From: Magnetovibrio sp.
GTDB lineage: Bacteria; Pseudomonadota; Alphaproteobacteria; Rhodospirillales; Casp-alpha2
Assembly: GCA_002722175.1 (NCBI GenBank)
Contig: PBKU01000036.1
Coordinates: forward strand, 1-35,831
Length of the DNA: 35,831 nt
Direction of reading: 5' to 3'
Below, one piece after another: positions 14,547 to 23,831 of the stretch; position 1 is the first letter of the stretch; each line of letters starts with the position of its first letter. Made by a program: the position numbers and the translations under genes. The notes under the pieces were generated by a model. That model was not told the origin of the DNA and did no database searches. It worked only from the letters and a program-made list of their open reading frames with translations.

Positions 14547-16562
14547 ATGGAACGAACAAATCAATATCTCAAGAGAAGCAGTGCAATGCATTTAGATCTG
14601 ACTAATGCCATAAGATTCTTGGCGGTAGACGCCGTTCAAAAAGCTAATTCAGGTCATCCCGGGATGCCATTGGGAATGGCTGACGTCGTAACAGTGTTGT
14701 TTAAGGACTTCTTAAATTTTGATCCAAGGTATCCAAAGTGGCCGGATCGCGATCGTTTTATTCTTTCTGCTGGCCATGGTTCAATGTTATTATATGCTAT
14801 TCTTTTTTTGGTAGGTTATAAAGAATTCACCATTAAGCAGATTCGAAATTTTCGTCAGTTAGGGTCGAAAACTGCCGGACACCCAGAATATGGGCATGCT
14901 CCAGGTATTGAAACGACCACAGGGCCTCTAGGACAGGGGCTTGCAAATGCAGTTGGGATGGCAATTTCGGAGGCCATGTTAGCTGCACGCTTTGGCAGAA
15001 AAATCGTTAATCATTTTACTTACGTCATTGCGGGGGATGGTTGCTTAATGGAGGGTATAAGTCATGAAGCAATCTCTTTAGCCGGTCATCTAAGGCTTTC
15101 AAAACTTATTGTGTTTTGGGATGATAATCAAATTAGCATTGATGGAAATACTAAATTAACAACAGCTGAAAATCACCTAAAGCGCTTTCAAGCCTGTGGT
15201 TGGGAGACTATTGAGATAAACGGTCACGATCCAGTTTCTGTCAAGAAAGCAATTGCCAGAGCCAAGCGGTCAAATATGCCAACGCTGATAGCGTGCAAGA
15301 CAATAATTGGTTTTGGGTCACCAAATTTAGCAGGCTCACACAAAACGCATGGTGCGCCTCTGGGAATTGATGAGATCAAAAAAATGCGAGAGGAATTAAG
15401 TTGGCCACATCCGCCGTTTAGAATTCCGGGCAGAGTGCTTAGTCGATGGCGAACTATTGGTTTCAAGGGGACAAAAGTCCGCTTGCGTTGGGAAAGACGC
15501 GTTAATGAGCTGGAAAGAAAAAAATTACAAAACTTCAAGAGGGTGCTTTCCGGCAGTCTGCCTGCGGAGTGGGAAAAAGAGATCCAACTTCATAAACAAG
15601 AATTAATAAAAGACAAACCAAGCCTTGCTACTAGGCAGGCGTCTGGAAATTGTCTAGAAATTCTAACTATGTCAGTTCCCGAACTAATAGGTGGGTCAGC
15701 TGATTTAACGGGCTCCGTCAATACAAAAGCATCAACCATGAAACCTGTTCAACCTAAAAAATTTAACGGTCGTTATATTCACTATGGGGTGAGAGAGCAT
15801 GCGATGGCGGCGCTGATGAATGGTATTACGTTACATGGTGGTTTTATACCTTATGGAGGCACATTTTTAGTATTTGCGGACTATATGCGGCCCGCAATTC
15901 GGCTGTCATCGCTTATGGGTCAAAGGGTAATTTACGTATTAACTCATGATTCAATTGGGCTTGGTGAAGATGGTCCAACTCACCAACCTGTTGAAACGCT
16001 GGCGTCGCTTCGCGCAATACCTAATTTAAAGGTGTTTCGGCCGTGTGATCCAGTAGAGACAGCAGAGTGTTGGGAGCTTGCACTTTTGAACGATAGCGGG
16101 CCTTCATGTCTTGTTTTGACACGTCAGGCAGTACCAACGTTGCGAACGGGTTCGGTAAAATATAATAAAAGCAAGAAGGGAGCTTATGTTCTTTTTGAGG
16201 CGTCGTCTGGTTTTCATAAACGAAAGGTAACTCTTTTAGCTACCGGATCTGAAGTTTCTATTGCTGTTGACGCTCGTTCAACTCTTGAAAACCAGGGTAT
16301 CGCTACCGCTGTTGTTTCGATTCCTTGTTTTGAGTTGTTTTTAAGGCAAAAAAAACACAACCGTTTCCAAGTACTTGGGGAAAGTCCGGTCCGTGTCGGG
16401 ATTGAGGCAGCAGTGAGGTTTGGTTGGGACCAGTTCCTTAGAAAAAGCGATGGTTTTGTAGGGATGAAATCTTTTGGAGCTTCGGCTCCTGGTAAAGAGC
16501 TTTTTGAGTATTTTGAAATTACTAGTAAAAAAGTAGTAGAAAAAGTAAAAGCACGGATATAA
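14547..16562 (+). CDS. tkt: Transketolase
   Basis: ThDP enzyme of the non-oxidative pentose phosphate pathway, moving two-carbon units between sugar phosphates. It has 671 residues, the full family length. Visible features: substrate/cofactor segment NSGHPGMPLGMA (34-45), SAGHGSMLLY (74-83), TTGPLGQGLANAVG, the ThDP/Mg motif AGDGCLMEG ending in DDNQ (162-195), and in the pyrimidine domain GVREHAMAALMNG with the catalytic Glu, plus THDSIGLGEDGPTHQP. AAGGG lies six bases before ATG 14547. Homologues usually begin near the internal MHLDLTNAIR (ATG 14586), so the first 13 residues may be absent. It heads a run with aldolase (45-bp gap) and ribulose-phosphate epimerase. Confidence 0.96.
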   Translation: MERTNQYLKRSSAMHLDLTNAIRFLAVDAVQKANSGHPGMPLGMADVVTVLFKDFLNFDPRYPKWPDRDRFILSAGHGSMLLYAILFLVGYKEFTIKQIRNFRQLGSKTAGHPEYGHAPGIETTTGPLGQGLANAVGMAISEAMLAARFGRKIVNHFTYVIAGDGCLMEGISHEAISLAGHLRLSKLIVFWDDNQISIDGNTKLTTAENHLKRFQACGWETIEINGHDPVSVKKAIARAKRSNMPTLIACKTIIGFGSPNLAGSHKTHGAPLGIDEIKKMREELSWPHPPFRIPGRVLSRWRTIGFKGTKVRLRWERRVNELERKKLQNFKRVLSGSLPAEWEKEIQLHKQELIKDKPSLATRQASGNCLEILTMSVPELIGGSADLTGSVNTKASTMKPVQPKKFNGRYIHYGVREHAMAALMNGITLHGGFIPYGGTFLVFADYMRPAIRLSSLMGQRVIYVLTHDSIGLGEDGPTHQPVETLASLRAIPNLKVFRPCDPVETAECWELALLNDSGPSCLVLTRQAVPTLRTGSVKYNKSKKGAYVLFEASSGFHKRKVTLLATGSEVSIAVDARSTLENQGIATAVVSIPCFELFLRQKKHNRFQVLGESPVRVGIEAAVRFGWDQFLRKSDGFVGMKSFGASAPGKELFEYFEITSKKVVEKVKARI

Positions 16563-16607
16563 CCTGCAACTATTGTTGATTAACATTACCTGGTGAGGAG
16601 ATAGGAC

Positions 16608-17621
16608 ATGAATTTGGATCAGCTAAATGGTATTGCAGAAGCCATGGTTGCTGACAATAAAGGCCTATTGGCAGCTGATGAAAGCACAGCTACCATAGCT
16701 AAGCGTCTTGCTACAGTAAATGTCGAATCGACAGAGGAAAGTCGTCGGAATTACCGTGAACTGCTGTTTTGTTCGAAGGATATAGGAAAATATATTAGTG
16801 GCACTATTCTATTTGATGAAACACTTCGCCAAAAAACTCGGGACAATATACCTTTTACTGAATTACTAAGGTCTAAGGGCGTTATTCCCGGGATAAAGGT
16901 GGACAAGGGTGCAAAACCGTTATCGGGGTCAGAAGGTGAAAGCATAACCGAAGGTTTAGATGGATTGCCTGCCAGAGTGAATGAATATGTTGCGCTTGGG
17001 GCGCAGTTTGCTAAATGGCGAGCTGTCATAAGGATTGGCGAGGGCTTGCCAACAAAATTTTGCGTCGATTCAAATGCTCATGCATTAGCGAGTTATGCTA
17101 AGATATGTCAGGAGGGAGGACTGGTTCCGATTGTGGAGCCGGAAGTTTTAATGGACGGCGATCATTCGATTGAGTTGTGCCAGGAGGTCACTGAAAATGT
17201 CCTCCGTGCAACATTCTATGAACTTTATAACTATGGTGTTGAATGTGAAGGGATAGTGTTAAAACCCAATATGGTTATTTCAGGTCAGGACTGCTTGGAG
17301 AGTACTGATATTGAAGAAGTCGCAAGTCGTACAATAGCGACGTTACGTCGGTCTGTTCCTGCCGCAGTTCCAGGGATAATGTTTTTGTCTGGGGGACAGT
17401 CAGAAGAACTTGCAACGGAACATCTAAATGCAATGAATGTTAATTTCCCAGGTCAACCGTGGAAATTAAGTTTCTCCTACGGACGTGCTTTGCAGCAAAG
17501 TGCCCTTAGTGCATGGAGGGGAGATGACAAGAATATTCTCGTTGCACAGGGAGCTTTTTTGAAACGAGCAAGAGAGAACAGCCTAGCATGTTGTGGGAAA
17601 TCGACCCTAAACGGCAATTAA
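16608..17621 (+). CDS. Fructose-bisphosphate aldolase, class I
   Basis: Schiff-base aldolase (337 residues) interconverting fructose 1,6-bisphosphate with dihydroxyacetone phosphate and glyceraldehyde 3-phosphate. It is of the animal/plant-like class I type. It has LLAADESTATIAKR (20-33), KGVIPGIKVDKG (90-101), WRAVIRIGEGLPT (137-149), VPIVEPEVLMDGDH (173-186), Schiff-base lysine K219 in GIVLKPNMV, and FLSGGQSEE (259-267). It has the typical internal length but ends SLACCGKSTLNGN instead of the Tyr-terminated tail of vertebrate enzymes. A ribosome site (GAGGAG) precedes ATG 16608. It lies 45 bp downstream of transketolase and probably shares its transcript, serving glycolysis/gluconeogenesis and supply of triose phosphate. 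Confidence 0.95.
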   Translation: MNLDQLNGIAEAMVADNKGLLAADESTATIAKRLATVNVESTEESRRNYRELLFCSKDIGKYISGTILFDETLRQKTRDNIPFTELLRSKGVIPGIKVDKGAKPLSGSEGESITEGLDGLPARVNEYVALGAQFAKWRAVIRIGEGLPTKFCVDSNAHALASYAKICQEGGLVPIVEPEVLMDGDHSIELCQEVTENVLRATFYELYNYGVECEGIVLKPNMVISGQDCLESTDIEEVASRTIATLRRSVPAAVPGIMFLSGGQSEELATEHLNAMNVNFPGQPWKLSFSYGRALQQSALSAWRGDDKNILVAQGAFLKRARENSLACCGKSTLNGN

Positions 17622-17799
17622 ATATTATGTGTATACTGTGATTATATGATTAAATATTTCATGATTTGCTATCTACTTTAGCAGAAAGCTCAATTTGATT
17701 ATAAGAAATAGTACCCGCTTCCAATGAAGTTACTTCACGTCCTAAAGGAACAATGAATTTTTGTTTAGGGATAGTGTTTTTTTAGTTGGATATTAAGTA

Positions 17800-18453
17800 A
17801 TGAACCTAAAAATTGCCCCTTCAATACTTTCTGCAGATTTCGCTCGATTGGGGGAAGAAGTACAAGCTATTGACGACGCTGGGTGCGATTATATCCATAT
17901 TGACGTTATGGATGGCCATTTTGTCCCTAATTTAACTTTTGGGCCGCCAATTATTAAGAGCATCCGTTCCTGGTCTAGAAAACCTTTTGATGTTCATTTG
18001 ATGATTAATCCAGCCCAACCCACCATCTCAGCATATGCTGATGCAGGGGCAGATATTATCACAGTACATGCGGAGGCTGACAAACACTTAGATCGAAGTG
18101 TTCATCAAATTCGGGCGTTAGGAAAAAGAGCAGGAATATCCCTTAATCCAGGCACACCAGAGACAGTCTTAACATACGTATTAGATCAAATCGATTTGAT
18201 TTTAGTAATGACAGTGAACCCTGGGTTCGGTGGACAGTCATTTCTCCATTCTCAAATTGATAAAATAAAACGAATAAGGAAAATGATTGATGGACGCCCT
18301 ATAGAGTTAGAGGTGGATGGTGGCATTAATATAGAAACAGCGCAGCTGGCAGTGGAGGCCGGAGCAACAACTTTAGTTGCGGGAAGTTCGGTATTTAGTG
18401 CAGAGGATTACGCAGAAAGAATTCACGAAATTAGATCAGCTTGCAATCAATAG
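17800..18453 (+). CDS. rpe: Ribulose-phosphate 3-epimerase
   Basis: TIM-barrel metalloenzyme (217 residues) interconverting ribulose 5-phosphate and xylulose 5-phosphate. Active-site residues are in place: S9 in [11 protein letters not shown]33 and D35 in [13 protein letters not shown]66 in DVHLM, the phosphate loop [12 protein letters not shown] (137-148), D173 in EVDGGIN, and the second phosphate loop [12 protein letters not shown]. Length is normal for the family. It follows the aldolase after 178 bp of AT-rich sequence, so it may have its own promoter. It nevertheless belongs functionally with transketolase, which uses its product xylulose 5-phosphate. Confidence 0.96.
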   Translation: MNLKIAPSILSADFARLGEEVQAIDDAGCDYIHIDVMDGHFVPNLTFGPPIIKSIRSWSRKPFDVHLMINPAQPTISAYADAGADIITVHAEADKHLDRSVHQIRALGKRAGISLNPGTPETVLTYVLDQIDLILVMTVNPGFGGQSFLHSQIDKIKRIRKMIDGRPIELEVDGGINIETAQLAVEAGATTLVAGSSVFSAEDYAERIHEIRSACNQ

Positions 18454-18602
18454 CATAGAGGTTTATTCAGAGACGTTATTTACTTGTTTAGCTTCAGCCT
18501 ATTTGCCAGAAGGCACGTGATCCAAGCAAAAAGTTATTAATATTGAAGAAGAAGCATTCGACAGTTCTACCCAATCAAAAAATAGTGAAAGATAAAGAAA
18601 AC

Positions 18603-20099
18603 ATGAATGTTCCCAGTTGGACAACACGTCTCCGCAATCAAAGTACGGTAAGAATGAAAGCTATTGGAGGCCATTTGCATCTTTATTATTTCTGGGAAAA
18701 GCGTTGGTTATTTATTGCGCTGGCAATAGGTGTAATAATGCTGAATTTTTTTAAGCCGACCGATTTAAGTTATCCTGGAATAGCAGTATTAACTATGTCA
18801 GTTGTTGCTACTATCCTGTTTGTCACGGAACCAGTTCCTTTACCAACGGTTGCTCTTATGATCGTTGTTGCTCAGGTTACGTTGCTAGGTATTGATTCTA
18901 CTGATGTCGCAAAAAGTCTGATGACAGATTCTGTTTTATTCATAATGGGTTCATTGATGTTAGCTGTTGCCGTTGTGAAACAAAAACTCGATAAAAGAAT
19001 CGCTTGGCTGATAGTGCAGATAACCGGCACCCGGACCTCGAGCATTTGTTTTGGGATTGCCCTTGTTTCCGGTATTCTTGCATCATTTGTAGGCGAACAT
19101 ACAGTGGCCGCAATGATGCTTCCAGTTGGCATTACACTCATATCGCTAACTTCAGATGAACCCCGAAGTGTAAGAAACTTAGCGGCTGTAGTATTATTTT
19201 CTATTTCATATGGTGCATCTATTGCAGGTATAGGCACTCCATCGGGAGGTGCTAGAAATGCTATTATGATTGGATATTGGAAAGAGTTTTTTTACAATCC
19301 TAACATACCAGAAACTTCAGTATATCTTATTGATTACTTAAGTTGGATGAAATACGCGTACCCGATATTTTTAATTCAGCTACCTTTATTAACTCTAATA
19401 CTGTTTTGGACCTTCCGCCCTGAATATAGGGACTTATCACGGGCTGTTGTAAAGTTACGGGCCCAGGTTGAAAGCGAAGGATCTATGAAATTGGCGGATT
19501 GGGTTGCCATATTGATCTTTTTTCTAGTCCTTTTAGGTTGGATAAGTGTTTCTGGGCAATTAGGGATGGGGACGGTTGCAGTGGCGGGAGCGGCAGCTTT
19601 TCTAATAACTGGGTTGGTAAGATGGGAAGATATTAATTCGGGTGTCAATTGGGGCGTGATCCTGTTATATGCGGCAGCAATTTCGTTAGGGCTGCAGATG
19701 AAGGAAACTGGGGCTGCAGCTTGGGTAGCACAGAGTTTCTTACATGTACTTAGTCCATTTGGTGCTGAAAGCGGTGTAGGGCTATGGGCGGCGGTTTCCC
19801 TATTAACAACAGGAGTAACAAACACTATGTCTAATGGGGCAGCTGTTGCTGTTCTTGGACCTATTGTCCTAAAATTGGCTGTATTTGCAGACGAGAGTCC
19901 CATTATTCTTGGTTACATAACGGCAGTTTCGTCAGCCTTTGCTTATTTAACTGTTGTCGGAACACCAGCCTGCACAATAGTCTATGCTTCTGGTTACTTG
20001 AAAGCGACTGATTTTTTGAGAGTAGGGTGGAAAATGGTTATAATGTCTTCGGTAATAATTCTTTTAACGGCAGGGATTTATTGGCCATTTCTAGATTGA
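18603..20099 (+). CDS. SLC13/DASS-type sodium:anion symporter
   Basis: Integral membrane transporter of about 498 residues with roughly 11-12 hydrophobic segments, of the divalent anion:Na+ symporter family (dicarboxylates, citrate, sulfate). Family landmarks are the first re-entrant region SYGASIAGIGTPSGGARN (GTPSG replaces the more usual GTPPN) and the second, TTGVTNTMSNGAAVAVLGPI, followed by SSAFAYLTVVGTPACTIVY. The frame is open to a TTG at 18543, but that has no ribosome site, so ATG 18603 is preferred. The soluble N-terminal stretch before the first helix (about 38 residues) is basic. The stress-protein gene downstream is 69 bp away on the same strand, a pairing that suggests shared expression. 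The substrate is not evident. Confidence 0.9.
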   Translation: MNVPSWTTRLRNQSTVRMKAIGGHLHLYYFWEKRWLFIALAIGVIMLNFFKPTDLSYPGIAVLTMSVVATILFVTEPVPLPTVALMIVVAQVTLLGIDSTDVAKSLMTDSVLFIMGSLMLAVAVVKQKLDKRIAWLIVQITGTRTSSICFGIALVSGILASFVGEHTVAAMMLPVGITLISLTSDEPRSVRNLAAVVLFSISYGASIAGIGTPSGGARNAIMIGYWKEFFYNPNIPETSVYLIDYLSWMKYAYPIFLIQLPLLTLILFWTFRPEYRDLSRAVVKLRAQVESEGSMKLADWVAILIFFLVLLGWISVSGQLGMGTVAVAGAAAFLITGLVRWEDINSGVNWGVILLYAAAISLGLQMKETGAAAWVAQSFLHVLSPFGAESGVGLWAAVSLLTTGVTNTMSNGAAVAVLGPIVLKLAVFADESPIILGYITAVSSAFAYLTVVGTPACTIVYASGYLKATDFLRVGWKMVIMSSVIILLTAGIYWPFLD

Positions 20100-20168
20100 A
20101 GAAAAGAGTTTTGAATTTAAATTCGATTGGAAAGAAAGAAGATAGTGTTAGATTTAGAAAATACATCT

Positions 20169-21107
20169 ATGGACCGATCAAATCGTTTTCGCATACTTGT
20201 TTGTATTGATGGTTCCGACGAATCCTTTCGCGGTCTTCGCTATGCGTCGTTAATGGCTCGAGGGGATGACTGCGACATTGTACTAGTCTATGTGAGGCCT
20301 ATTGACCAAGGTCTTCATAGCGGTGGACTGCAGGCGAGTGTAGCGCGCCAAAACATGTTGGACTGGGGGCTTGAATTGCCCGGTGTTAAGTTCTTAAAGC
20401 GAGGTTTAGACATCTTAATGGAAGAGGGCAGATTCGAGGCGGATTGGCATAGCGAGGCTACACATACTGATATAGCCGGAGATCCGCTTGGGGATAATAA
20501 GATTGAATATTCAAACAAGAAAAATAAAAAAATAGTGCTAAAGCTAAAAACAGCTTCTGATCCAGCTAGCGGCATATTGGAACAGTGTGCGTTGGGACCT
20601 TATAACCTTGTAATTCTAGGAGACACAAGTGGCACTCATTCTGGTGTTATGTCGTTTTTTGACCCGGCAGTAGCGGAAAAGGTTGCTGTTAACGCACCAT
20701 GCGCCGTGCTTGTTGCTCGGGATCTTATACCAGAGCGAGGACATCTTGTTTGCACCGATGGTTCAGAGCGGTCTTTTGAGATTGTCAAGAAAGATGCAGA
20801 GATGGTTTCTCGGTTTTCCCGCCCAAATATATCAGTTTTATCCGTTGCTCCAGACGAAGACGGTATCCCTGCTGCAACTAATGCTGTATCTCAAGCGGCG
20901 GAAATTATAGAAGGGGTTGGCTTAACGGTAAGCAATAAAATAGTTAAAACAGGTAATCCAGTTGATCAGATTGTTGATGTTGGAAAAGGCTATTCGCTTA
21001 TTGTGTTATCTGACTCTGGAACCTCCAGGCTAAAACGATTATTTTTAGGTAGTGTCTCTTCAAAGGTATTGGATAGAGCGAAGAATTCAGTTTTAGTGAT
21101 TCGCTGA
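20169..21107 (+). CDS. Universal stress protein, two UspA domains
   Basis: About 312 residues forming two tandem Usp domains. Domain 1 begins FRILVCIDGSDESFRGLRYA and ends NAPCAVLVARD. Domain 2 begins GHLVCTDGSERSFEIVKK and ends FLGSVSSKVLDRAKNSVLVIR, with the ATP-type G-S loop near LFLGSVSSKV. Domain 1 is enlarged by a lysine-rich insert (SNKKNKKIVLKLK) between its central strands. Such proteins bind ATP or other nucleotides and modulate stress responses; several are encoded beside transporters. The start is uncertain: ATG 20169 fits the domain boundary, and earlier in-frame TTG 20127 and GTG 20145 are possible. It lies 69 bp after the SLC13-type transporter gene and may regulate it. Confidence 0.88.
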   Translation: MDRSNRFRILVCIDGSDESFRGLRYASLMARGDDCDIVLVYVRPIDQGLHSGGLQASVARQNMLDWGLELPGVKFLKRGLDILMEEGRFEADWHSEATHTDIAGDPLGDNKIEYSNKKNKKIVLKLKTASDPASGILEQCALGPYNLVILGDTSGTHSGVMSFFDPAVAEKVAVNAPCAVLVARDLIPERGHLVCTDGSERSFEIVKKDAEMVSRFSRPNISVLSVAPDEDGIPAATNAVSQAAEIIEGVGLTVSNKIVKTGNPVDQIVDVGKGYSLIVLSDSGTSRLKRLFLGSVSSKVLDRAKNSVLVIR

Positions 21108-21223
21108 CCAATTAGCTGCTCTTTCTTCATACTTGGCAATCAATAAAATATTAACCATGATTTTTTAGAGTAATCAAAAGTTAATAGTTATAGCTTTATT
21201 TTTCATCATTAAGAAAAGTTATT

Positions 21224-22372
21224 ATGCCATTCTTACTAAACATTGTTCGGTTGTGCGTTGTCTCCTTTCTTTCCTTGGTTTCAGGAAATGTTATTGCGGA
21301 AAATACACCTAAGGTTACAGACAACACTTCCAAACCCAAAGCTATTAATGTGCCTGCAGATAAACCTGTTAGCTACAAGCACCCGGTCCGGAATTTTTCA
21401 CTTTTATTGCCTGTTGGGATTAGGGCAGTGGAGCGAGGGCCTGATCGGTTGATGTTACAATCCCGGAGGGGATATGCGATAAGCGTCCAAACTGGGAACT
21501 CGCAAGCCAGAGCTCCAATTAGCTTTATGGTTAGCAAGATGGAAGGCCTCTATTTAGGCGTTGGAAAGCCATGGGCACGAAAGGTAGGGGAAAAAGAAGT
21601 TGAGTTTGGTAACTTGTCTGGCCGCAAACTTATCTACGAAGGAGCCTCGACAAGAACTGCCCTAGTTGTCATGAAAGGAGCAAAAACGGACTTCATTTTT
21701 ATGTTTTTTGCTCCAATTAAAAAATTTGAAACTCTTTCGTTGGAATTTAAGTCGGTTTTAAAAAGTTTTGTCCCAGGACCCGAGGAGATTTCGCCAGAAA
21801 AGGTTGTGATAGACAATCAGAAAATTAAAGGAAAACCGCCGTCAGAAATAGTGAGAAGTGAAGAAAATGCAGTACTTTCGACCGGGGGGATAGCAGCCGT
21901 GTCAGAAGGAGCGAAACATTTTTCGGAACCTGGGTTTGGGTATACAATTAGTTATCCGGCTAATTGGATATTTGAAAAATTAGCCAGGTATACAACAGCA
22001 TTCAGCGGACCAAAAGGAACGCCTGCGTATGATGCAATTGTTAGTGTACGTAACATACGGGCACAGGTTACGGTTGAAGCTTTTTCGGATTTCAAGGAGA
22101 GTCTAGGAACTAAAACCACCAACATGAAAATCCTTGACGAACGAGATGTAACTTATGCAAGAAATGGGATGAATCTGGAAGGGCATCAACTAATAGTAAG
22201 TTATCAGCATGCCAAAAGAAACTATAAAAAATGGGCTTTAGTTATACCCCATCCCTCCGGGAAAATTATATATGTTTGGGCATATACTGCCCCCAACGGG
22301 GACTTTGAAACATTCAGATCCATCGCAGAAAACATGCTAAAGTCTTGGTCTATTGATGCATTCAATGGATGA
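21224..22372 (+). CDS. Secreted protein with two PsbP-like domains
   Basis: A 382-residue protein with a signal peptide (hydrophobic stretch about residues 5-24, probable cut after VIA, residue 25), so periplasmic or exported. The rest looks like two copies of a PsbP/DUF1795-type fold joined by a charged linker: the first around residues 50-185 (FSLLLPVGIRAVERGPDRLML), the second around 240-380 (GFGYTISYPANWIFEKLARYTTAFSGP, ending in NMLKSWSI). The pattern of a YPANW-type strand, a short SVRN strand and a final amphipathic helix is characteristic. No catalytic residues or cofactor site are visible and I know no function. It follows the Usp gene by 116 bp on the same strand. Confidence 0.75.
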   Translation: MPFLLNIVRLCVVSFLSLVSGNVIAENTPKVTDNTSKPKAINVPADKPVSYKHPVRNFSLLLPVGIRAVERGPDRLMLQSRRGYAISVQTGNSQARAPISFMVSKMEGLYLGVGKPWARKVGEKEVEFGNLSGRKLIYEGASTRTALVVMKGAKTDFIFMFFAPIKKFETLSLEFKSVLKSFVPGPEEISPEKVVIDNQKIKGKPPSEIVRSEENAVLSTGGIAAVSEGAKHFSEPGFGYTISYPANWIFEKLARYTTAFSGPKGTPAYDAIVSVRNIRAQVTVEAFSDFKESLGTKTTNMKILDERDVTYARNGMNLEGHQLIVSYQHAKRNYKKWALVIPHPSGKIIYVWAYTAPNGDFETFRSIAENMLKSWSIDAFNG

Positions 22373-22535
22373 TTTTATCAGCGTTTCCAGGTTTATGAGC
22401 CCAAAAAAGAAAGGACTTAATTTTAGCAATTTTCTTGTGCTTTTTTTATTATAAAAGCTTCCCGTATATGAAACCAATAAAGAGCCCTACGTACCGCGCG
22501 ATAGATTCCAGGCGTAATCTTATAGATATTTATAT

Positions 22536-23363
22536 TTATTTTTTTGCTTTTCCTTTTGTTTTCGATAACTGCTCTGAAGGGCGGGATCCTTCCGGGACAA
22601 GAAACCTGAGACCTTCTTTTTCACGAAGCAGCTCTATATTTTCATAAGTAGATGCGGAAACAACAGGCTTGACTTTTTCTTCGTGAGGTCGGGTATCAGG
22701 TGGTGTGACAATGCCACCGGAGATAACCATTTTTATTGCTTGTTCTACGGTCATTGATAAGGGAATTAGATCTTTCTTAGGAACAAACAAGAGAAATCCC
22801 GAAGTTGGATTAGGTGTAGTTGGTAAGAAGATGTTGATACACTCTTCTTCGGTTATATTTTGAACCTCACCTTCAGTTCGACCGGTAATAAAGGCAATTG
22901 CCCATATACCACGACGGGGATATTCAACCAGGACAGCTTCACGAAAAGCATTTGATTGTTGGGCCAAAATCGTTTCTAAAATTTGCGTAACTGCCGAATA
23001 AACATTGCGAATTACCGGCATTCTACTGAGCAACTGCTCAGTAAAGCGGATCCACATACGTCCGAAAAATCCGGCAGTTAGAGCCCCAACTATAATTAGC
23101 CCAATAAAAAGGACAATGACGCCCAATCCTGGTAATCCGAAAGGTAAATAGGTCTCCGGGTTGTATTTAGCCGGAATCAAGGGTGTGATACGATTGTCTA
23201 CGAAGGTGATTAGAATCCAGGACAGATAAAGTGTAATAGCGATTGGTGCAGTAACTAGAATTCCAGCAAGAAAATATCCCCTGATTCGCTTTCCAAATGA
23301 TCTTCGTTGCCCAGGAAACAAACTATCTTCATTTTTATTATTTGATTCGTTTAAAGGGCTCAT
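22536..23363 (-). CDS. DUF502 family inner-membrane protein
   Basis: A 275-residue membrane protein. Two hydrophobic segments are clear: about residues 28-50 (GYFLAGILVTAPIAITLYLS) and 72-95 (GVIVLFIGLIIVGALTAGFF). A cytoplasmic or periplasmic domain follows with the family signature: RMPVIRNVYSAVTQILET, VLVEYPRRGIWAIAFITG, and FLPTTPNPTSGFLLFVP. This matches the conserved DUF502 proteins of Gram-negative bacteria, which have no settled function. It starts 3 bp after the stop of the cyclic-nucleotide-binding gene and lacks an obvious ribosome site of its own, so translation is probably coupled. The C-terminal 50 residues are charged and variable. Confidence 0.88.
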   Translation of the reverse strand: MSPLNESNNKNEDSLFPGQRRSFGKRIRGYFLAGILVTAPIAITLYLSWILITFVDNRITPLIPAKYNPETYLPFGLPGLGVIVLFIGLIIVGALTAGFFGRMWIRFTEQLLSRMPVIRNVYSAVTQILETILAQQSNAFREAVLVEYPRRGIWAIAFITGRTEGEVQNITEEECINIFLPTTPNPTSGFLLFVPKKDLIPLSMTVEQAIKMVISGGIVTPPDTRPHEEKVKPVVSASTYENIELLREKEGLRFLVPEGSRPSEQLSKTKGKAKK

Positions 23364-23366
23364 TTT

Positions 23367-23705
23367 TTAGATATTGCGAATAGTTTCTGCCATGATAGTA
23401 AGTAGATGTCTGATGAAGGGATCTGATTTTGCTAATTTTGATTCGAACATCTGGTGGGTTATTGTTATGATAGTGCAACCGCCGTTTGAGCGGGCTGTTG
23501 CCGTTCGGGGCTTCATGTCTATGAGACCCATTTCACCAAAAATTTCTGTTGGGCCTAGAGTCGCAACGCATTCCTCTTTTCCGTCAACAAGTTTATAAAT
23601 TGATACTTTGCCAGACTGAATTATGAAAGCGTTTGTTCCCTCATCACCTTCCACAAAAATTGCACCACCATCTGGAACATTTCGCCGGTCTAATATCTCT
23701 GACAC
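23367..23705 (-). CDS. Stand-alone cyclic nucleotide-binding (CRP-like) domain protein
   Basis: A 112-residue protein consisting of one cyclic-nucleotide-binding domain and nothing else. The order is PDGGAIFVEGDEGTNAFIIQSGKVSIYK, then the phosphate-binding cassette region FGEMGLIDMKPRTATA (the Arg-Thr-Ala of the cAMP-binding motif is present) and a C-terminal helix FIRHLLTIMAETIRNI. There is no helix-turn-helix, kinase or channel part, so it cannot bind DNA like Crp. GTG 23705, with GGAG seven bases before it, is the likely start. It precedes the DUF502 gene by 3 bp, so the pair is one operon. It may sense a nucleotide for that membrane protein, which is inference. Confidence 0.85.
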   Translation of the reverse strand: MSEILDRRNVPDGGAIFVEGDEGTNAFIIQSGKVSIYKLVDGKEECVATLGPTEIFGEMGLIDMKPRTATARSNGGCTIITITHQMFESKLAKSDPFIRHLLTIMAETIRNI

Positions 23706-23831
23706 CGAATTTCTCCATCTTATTATTTATATTCTTAACTAGCGTTATTCTTAACTTCTGTCGCTTTATTAACTCGGTCCCGTTATATTATAGAAAATAT
23801 AACATTATATTTACAATTGGAGAACAAATAG

